From Sporodiniella umbellata (Eukaryota; Mucoromycota; Mucoromycetes; Mucorales; Rhizopodaceae), in assembly GCA_025677835.1 (NCBI GenBank), contig JAIXMR010000036.1, forward strand, positions 62,001 through 126,000: DNA of 64,000 nt, in the 5' to 3' direction. The translations under genes and the position numbers were made by a program. This document shows positions 59,241-64,000 of this stretch, piece after piece. How positions within the stretch are numbered: position 1 is the stretch's first letter; the number at the start of each line of letters is the position of its first letter. The notes under the pieces are model-generated. The model searched no databases. It had not been told where the DNA came from and worked only from the letters and a program-made list of their open reading frames with translations.

Positions 59241-60146
59241 AAAGTCAAGTTACAGTCGTAAAGAGTAAGTTGCCAATTAAAGTCTTTTTTAAAGAGAATG
59301 TTTCAGAAGTTTGGTTTAAGATATATATATGGTGTCCTGCTTCGAAGTTTGAGGGTGCTAATCCCTTGATTTGTCTTGACTACTTTTATAGAAAAAGTTG
59401 CTTATTTTGACTTGCTTGAGAGGCCAGCTTCCACTGTTTGGACCAGCCCCAACTTGGGAATTTACAAAACCGCTGGTTGAAGATAGCAGAGCCACTTCTT
59501 GGATATAAAAAAGACCGCAAGCTGGAGTGTTACAAAACCGCCATTTTACGATGACAGTACTATATGAGAGCGGGATTGGACTAACAGAAACTGTTATTCG
59601 CTTCTTTTGGAACTACCTTGTCAAACAAACAGATATATCATATCGTTTTTTTATCAACCCCGATAATCTTTCCTTCGTATTCAGTGACAGACTCGACTAG
59701 TAAAACGCAAAAGTTCTAGTACAAGAAGAATTTAGAGCCAAAGCAAATAACAGCACTCTATTTGCTTAGTCTATGTTATATTCGCCGGCATTTCGTCTCT
59801 GACAACATTCCTTTCTAGCCGAACAAAGTAGTTGCAAGAGCAACATTAACACTCAAATAACTGCATAACGGAGCAATTCTCAGCAAGTAGTGTCTATAAA
59901 GCTACTTTGTTAAATGTTAAGCATTGAAATTTGATATACCGTTCTTATTGTCATGCTTTATTCCTTATTTGTTATGCAGTAGCTGAAAGGTATCCGCCGC
60001 AATGGCGGTACCAGAAATAAAAGCATTTCCACAAGAAAAAAATTACTTTTTTTGTAACCGACTCTACCAGCCGGACTATACCAAACTTTTTTTTTTTTTG
60101 TGTTTTCGCCCTTTTTTTTTTAAGATAGCATACGACATAAAACCAG
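59241..60146. other. Intergenic region between transposase remnant and SF3A2
   Basis: No gene is seen. The 12-mer TTACAAAACCGC occurs twice in direct orientation (59462-59473 and 59530-59541). A GC-rich imperfect hairpin lies at 59989-60012. The left part may include decayed N-terminal transposase sequence. Confidence 0.45.
59989..60012. promoter_or_regulatory. GC-rich imperfect hairpin upstream of SF3A2
   Basis: Arms GGTATCCGCC and GGCGGTACC flank the spacer GCAAT, with one bulged T. The CCGCC-N5-GGCGG core is the same as at 53816-53834. It sits about 135 nt upstream of the SF3A2 start codon, a plausible promoter position. Confidence 0.45.
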
Positions 60147-60869
60147 ATGGATTTTCAAAATCGAGTTGGAAGTAAACATAGAGGTGGAGGAGTAGCCAGC
60201 TACTCAGAGTCGAATGTCGATCGCCGTGAAAGACTTCGTAAATTAGCCATGGAGACAATTGATATTAGCAAAGATCCATACTTCATGAAAAACCATTTGG
60301 GTTCTTATGAATGTAAACTTTGTTTGACACTTCACACAAGTGAAGGATCATACCTTGCACACACCCAAGGAAAAAAACATCAAACCAATTTAGCGCGCCG
60401 TGCAGCTAGAGAAGCTAGAGAAAATAACATCATTCAACCATCTATTGGACCTGCTAAACCTATAGTTGCACCACGCAGAAATGTAATTAAAATTGGTCGC
60501 CCCGGTTACCGAATCACAAAAGTACGTGATCCTGTTACTCGTCAGCTTGGTTTTCTTTACCAAGTTCAATATCCAGAGATTGAGCAGGAAGTTAAGCCTC
60601 GTCACCGTTTTATGGGTGCCTATGAACAAAAAGTAGAGCTTCCTAACAACGCCTACCAATACCTAGTTATAGCAGCCGAACCATATGAATCGATTGCGTT
60701 CAAAATACAAAGTTTGAAAGTAGACGAAACACCTGGAAAATTTTGGACTCATTGGGATCAAGACTCAAAGCAATTCTCTCTACAATTCTTTTTCAAAAAC
60801 GAAAGAAACGTCATGTTTGAAGGCATGGCAGCTCCCCCCTCAGTCGCCCCACCTACTGCAGCTTTCTAA
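60147..60869 (+). CDS. SF3A2: Splicing factor 3A subunit 2 (SF3a66/PRP11)
   Basis: A single intronless frame of 240 residues, MDFQNRVGSKHRGGG to PTAAF. The N-terminus carries the family start and a matrin-type C2H2 zinc finger (about residues 53-80: YECKLCLTLHTSEGSYLAH...GKKHQ). The core then contains RPGYRITKVRDP and GFLYQVQYPEI, near identical across eukaryotes, and ends with KFWTHWDQDSKQFSLQFFFK. The Pro-rich C-terminal repeats of the human protein are missing, as in other fungi. It is part of the U2 snRNP and helps hold the branch-site duplex. The lack of introns contrasts with nearly all neighbours. Confidence 0.96.
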   Translation: MDFQNRVGSKHRGGGVASYSESNVDRRERLRKLAMETIDISKDPYFMKNHLGSYECKLCLTLHTSEGSYLAHTQGKKHQTNLARRAAREARENNIIQPSIGPAKPIVAPRRNVIKIGRPGYRITKVRDPVTRQLGFLYQVQYPEIEQEVKPRHRFMGAYEQKVELPNNAYQYLVIAAEPYESIAFKIQSLKVDETPGKFWTHWDQDSKQFSLQFFFKNERNVMFEGMAAPPSVAPPTAAF

Positions 60870-62181
60870 ACCACACATATACACATTCTGTCTTTTTCTT
60901 TTTTTTTACTATTATTCTTGCAATAAAAGCCATAGCCTTTTGTTCAATTCTATTACACAAAGAAAATGCTTCAGAGTATATACCTCATTCAGCTCAGCAG
61001 AAAAAAAGTTTTTCAAAAGAGAAAAACTATGAACTAGATACCAACAGAAGTGTGCTGCTTGAATAGCACCGCAATCTCTGTACTTAAATTTGGAGTATGG
61101 GGTTGCTTCACTCATATTCTTTCCATTCATACAATTCTTGTGAGGAAAAGTGTTTTGATATTCAATAAAATTGAAAACATTTTAGAGACACAATCATTTC
61201 TTGATTTTCAAAGTACTTTCTCATACAACTATCAGCCAAATTGTAGTTATACCTGGCTATGGTAGATATCATATATTACAATACTGGTTTTTTCATCTAT
61301 TTTGACGTCTGGTGACAAAAGTTTGGTCTTTTTTAATATCATATATAACAACTCAAACGAATAGGGTAGTATTAAAAAGATATTCTAACCTCGTCAAATC
61401 ACAAGTTCCAAAGAGGTTCACGGCTTGATAATAGACCCATTGACGGTAAAGTCTTCAAAAAAGAGCACAAAAATATCATTAGTATAGTAAAAAACAACAA
61501 TACTCCAACTAAGTTGTAATACAATCTGCGAAAATACTAATGATATAGAACGTGTGTTTATCTCTGTTCTATGTAGATAAAAAAAAGCGGAGACCAGTAT
61601 CTGTGGAGAAAAGAGGCCACACTGCAAAAAAAAAAAAAAAAGCTTGTCGCTGTCCTTCAGCCTGAGACTATTATACAGCCAAGGTTGTATAGCCATTGAC
61701 GAGGCCGGCTCTTTTCAGGAATTTTGTTTAGAGTTACAGTTTGTTTATCAAAATCTACTAAGTACCAAAATAAGTAGCTGAAAAGGTGAAGAGTTTTTAT
61801 GTACAATAGAGTGAATAGAGCCAGTTCTATATAGAAGACCTAACAAAACATACCGCTGTAAATTCAGATGTGAATTTAGCAAACTAGCGTTGTGTAATCA
61901 AATGACAACTGTGGATCAAGAGCACTTTTTTAAAATTGGCAAAAGATTTTAGGGAAGCCGCTAACAGGGATACGATTTATGAAGTTTTTTTTTTACAGGC
62001 ATATATGACAGTATAGTATCAACTAACACTATTTCTATATTGCTCAGTGAAAAAAGTGTGCTAAGATGTGGACTGTGAGACAGTGAGGGTGATGTTTAAA
62101 ATATCGGTAAAAGTTGATAGTAACACTAAATCTCTGAGCCATGGATTTTTTTTTAAAAATAACAACATATTTATTTTTTCT
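60870..62181. other. AT-rich convergent intergenic region
   Basis: About 1.3 kb between the convergent SF3A2 and uS11m genes. It carries A and T runs (61624-61640) and several open frames of 70-92 codons on both strands without family signal. I see no gene. Confidence 0.5.
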
Positions 62182-62817
62182 TTAAAGACGTCTAGCTTTC
62201 TTTGGTCTACATCCACCAAAAGGGACTGGGGTGGCATCTGTGATTCTCTTTACATTCCAAGTTGCACCAGCAATCAAAGCTTTGAAGGCAGCATCACGTC
62301 CAGGGCCGAACCCTTTTAAAACAATGTGAATGTTGGGCACTTGCAGATTTTTTGTATTCATTTTCTCTAAAAGTTGAAGGGAAGCTTGATGAGCTGCTTC
62401 ATAGCCACTACGAGCAGCTTTTTTGAATCCTGCCGATCCTCCGGAAGTTGTAATAAGAGGAGATCCGTTAGGTCGAGCTAATGTAACGATGGTATTGTTG
62501 GGAGAAGCGGTGATGTGAAGTTGGTGGGGAGGAACGCCAAATTGAAGCGAGCTAGTTAAGTTGCCGATATTGAGAAATGCAGACTCGGATTTAGCCTTGC
62601 TTTGGTCAATGGAGTCCTGAAGCATGCTAGAAAGACCATCTTGTGATTCAGGTTTCTTGTCAGAAATAGCACCTATAATGCCTTGCAATTCAAGTGAACC
62701 TTCCTCATTCAATTGTGGTGGTGCGTTAAAAATCCATCGTTTTGGGTTAAGCTGTTGTAAGCAGGGCTGGTTGAGTTGTTTGCAAACTCTGGGGAGGCTA
62801 TTTTTGACTCTTAGCAT
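62182..62817 (-). CDS. MRPS11: Mitochondrial small ribosomal subunit protein uS11m
   Basis: An intronless frame of 211 residues. The N-terminal ~90 residues are basic then polar, consistent with a mitochondrial presequence and a linker. Residues about 95-211 match uS11: HITASPNNTIVTLARPNGSP, then SGGSAGFKKAARSGYEAAHQAS, VPNIHIVLKGFGPGRDAAFK and the C-terminal ITDATPVPFGGCRPKKARR, the last two near invariant in the family. The N-terminal extension and the retained bacterial-like core separate it from cytosolic uS11. It binds the platform of the mitochondrial small subunit. Confidence 0.95.
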   Translation of the reverse strand: MLRVKNSLPRVCKQLNQPCLQQLNPKRWIFNAPPQLNEEGSLELQGIIGAISDKKPESQDGLSSMLQDSIDQSKAKSESAFLNIGNLTSSLQFGVPPHQLHITASPNNTIVTLARPNGSPLITTSGGSAGFKKAARSGYEAAHQASLQLLEKMNTKNLQVPNIHIVLKGFGPGRDAAFKALIAGATWNVKRITDATPVPFGGCRPKKARRL

Positions 62818-63017
62818 GTTTATGACAAAAAAAATTAAAACTTCAGGGTCAAAGTGATGGTTTCTTCAGAAAAAAGCCACACCTCCTGCTGCTACCGGGA
62901 CATCAATTAAAGTCCGATTTTGATGCAAAACGTAAGAATATGATAACTCAAAACGTGAACAGTCTAAATAAGCACTTTTTTCTCCCCTAATTTTTTTCTT
63001 CTGCACCACTTTTCAGT

Positions 63018-64000
63018 ATGTCGAAAAGAGCAACAAAAATCAAAGTAGATGGAACGCAAAGTACGTCTGATACAACGATTAGACAACGGACGTCAAAAAA
63101 AGATGAGGTAAGACAGCCTGTTTGGAGCACAGTTTCCTGTTTATGTTACAAAAAGAATGTTAGATATATTTTGATGATATTACTATGATAAATAGGCTTT
63201 AAGAAAGAAATTGGAACAAGATTTCTCAAAAAAGCAGAATAACTCAACGAGAACACTTTCCAAACGTACACCGGGTACTGTATCAGCTTTGAAACCAAAC
63301 CAAGCAGTGACTGTAAAAGAACATATGTTGGTGATCGAGTCTGCACAGTTTATGTCTGCAAAGCGTTGTGATTGTGTACTTGTTGTCAATGAAGAAGACC
63401 AACTTTCTGGGATATTCACAGTAAGAGATACTACCTTTTTTTTCTTGGTTGCTGTTGAGTAACGAGGCACTTTTTGATAGGCTAAAGACATCGCATATAG
63501 ACTTGTTGCAGAAGGGTTAGATGCAGGGTAAAAAAATCAATTGCATAATTGAAAATTCTTGAAAAGGTACTTATTGAAGTTTTGTAATTTAGTACAACAA
63601 CCGTGAGTCAGATTATGACGAAAAACCCAATGTGTGTTACCTTGGATACTTCAGCTACAGAGGCACTGGACCTAATGGTCTCGAAAGGGTTCCGTCATTT
63701 GGTAAAATATAAAACATTTCTTCATCTGAACTGTCAATGACTAAAAAACAATAACCGTAATTCTTGACACGTGCAGCCTGTATGTAATGAGGATGGGGAT
63801 ATTTTTGGACTGTTAGATATAACTAAATGTCTATATCAAGCCCTCGAAAAACTGGAGCGTGCGTTTGATTCTTCTCAAAGACTTTATGATGCATTAGAAG
63901 GTGTGGAGCGTAACTGGGCTAGCGACAACTCAAAGATGTCAAACTATTTAGAAAGCCTACGCAACAACATGGCGTGCCCTACTTTAGAGTCTGTTTTAGA
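63018..64000 (+). CDS. CBS-domain protein (fungal CBS/PB1 family), 3' end outside window
   Basis: Exons 63018-63107, 63196-63420, 63481-63527, 63593-63701 and 63777 to the window edge join in phase. A basic Lys/Ser/Thr-rich N-terminus (about 1-55) precedes a first CBS unit (MLVIESAQFMSAKRCDCVLVVN...GIFTAKDIAYRLVAEGL) and a second (VSQIMTKNPMCVTLDTSATEALDLM...GFRHLPVCNEDGDIFGLLDI). Paired CBS motifs form a Bateman module that senses adenine nucleotides. Fungal proteins with this start usually have four CBS motifs followed by a PB1 domain (Mug70-like); that part lies beyond the window. The function of the family is poorly known. The gene is incomplete only because of the window border. Confidence 0.85.

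Overview
The window is fungal nuclear DNA, most likely from an early-diverging filamentous fungus of the Mucoromycota (Mucorales-like). Intergenic DNA is very AT-rich and full of long A or T tracts. Introns are short (about 45-80 nt) with GT...AG ends and CTAAC/CTAAT-like branch sites. The proteins match fungal housekeeping families, often with features shared with animals. The species call is inference. I found no rRNA, tRNA, CRISPR or prokaryotic-type operon. Exon structures were built by hand from splice signals and reading phase; wherever exon coordinates are given, the joined exons are in frame.

Layout, left to right. 0.6-6.6 kb (+): a 1,953-residue protein with tandem calponin-homology domains, a long helical rod and a C-terminal GAR/Gas2 domain, which is a spectraplakin-like order. 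6.7-9.7 kb (-): a Sec7-PH ARF exchange factor. 9.8-11.9 kb (-): NPL4, the Cdc48 cofactor. 12-15 kb: mostly gene-poor, with weak exon-like pieces. 15.1-16.2 kb (+): an HSF-type transcription factor. 16.6-19.8 kb (-): a mitochondrial-type PPR protein. 20.8-23.1 kb (+): a glycerol-3-phosphate acyltransferase. 25.8-27.3 kb (+): ARP6. 28.8-30.5 kb (+): a secreted pepsin-fold protein that has lost catalytic residues. 30.9-32.6 kb (+): prefoldin subunit 3 and EMC5. 32.7-39.7 kb (-): TAO3/Furry. 39.8-42.3 kb: unresolved. 42.3-42.7 kb (-): SUS1/ENY2, made of four tiny exons. 43.1-45.8 kb (+): a short NOT1-like protein. 46.5-48.9 kb (+): cytosolic glutamyl-tRNA synthetase. 49.1-50.2 kb (-): SIS1-type J protein. 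51.5-52.6 kb (+): an EamA transporter. 55.1-56.8 kb (+): a PTR2 peptide transporter. 58.7-59.2 kb (-): a decayed transposase. 60.1-60.9 kb (+): SF3A2. 62.2-62.8 kb (-): mitochondrial ribosomal protein uS11m. 63.0 kb to the edge (+): a CBS-domain protein, cut by the window.

The genes are mostly independent housekeeping units and do not form a cluster. Loose themes are polarity and cytoskeleton (spectraplakin-like, TAO3, ARF-GEF, prefoldin), protein quality control (NPL4, EMC5, SIS1, HSF-type factor) and mRNA metabolism (SUS1, NOT1-like, SF3A2). The most unusual items are the spectraplakin-like gene, which is also visibly GC-richer than its surroundings; the NOT1-like gene that stops after the MIF4G domain; and the inactive pepsin-like protein whose linker is encoded by telomere-type CCTAAC repeats.
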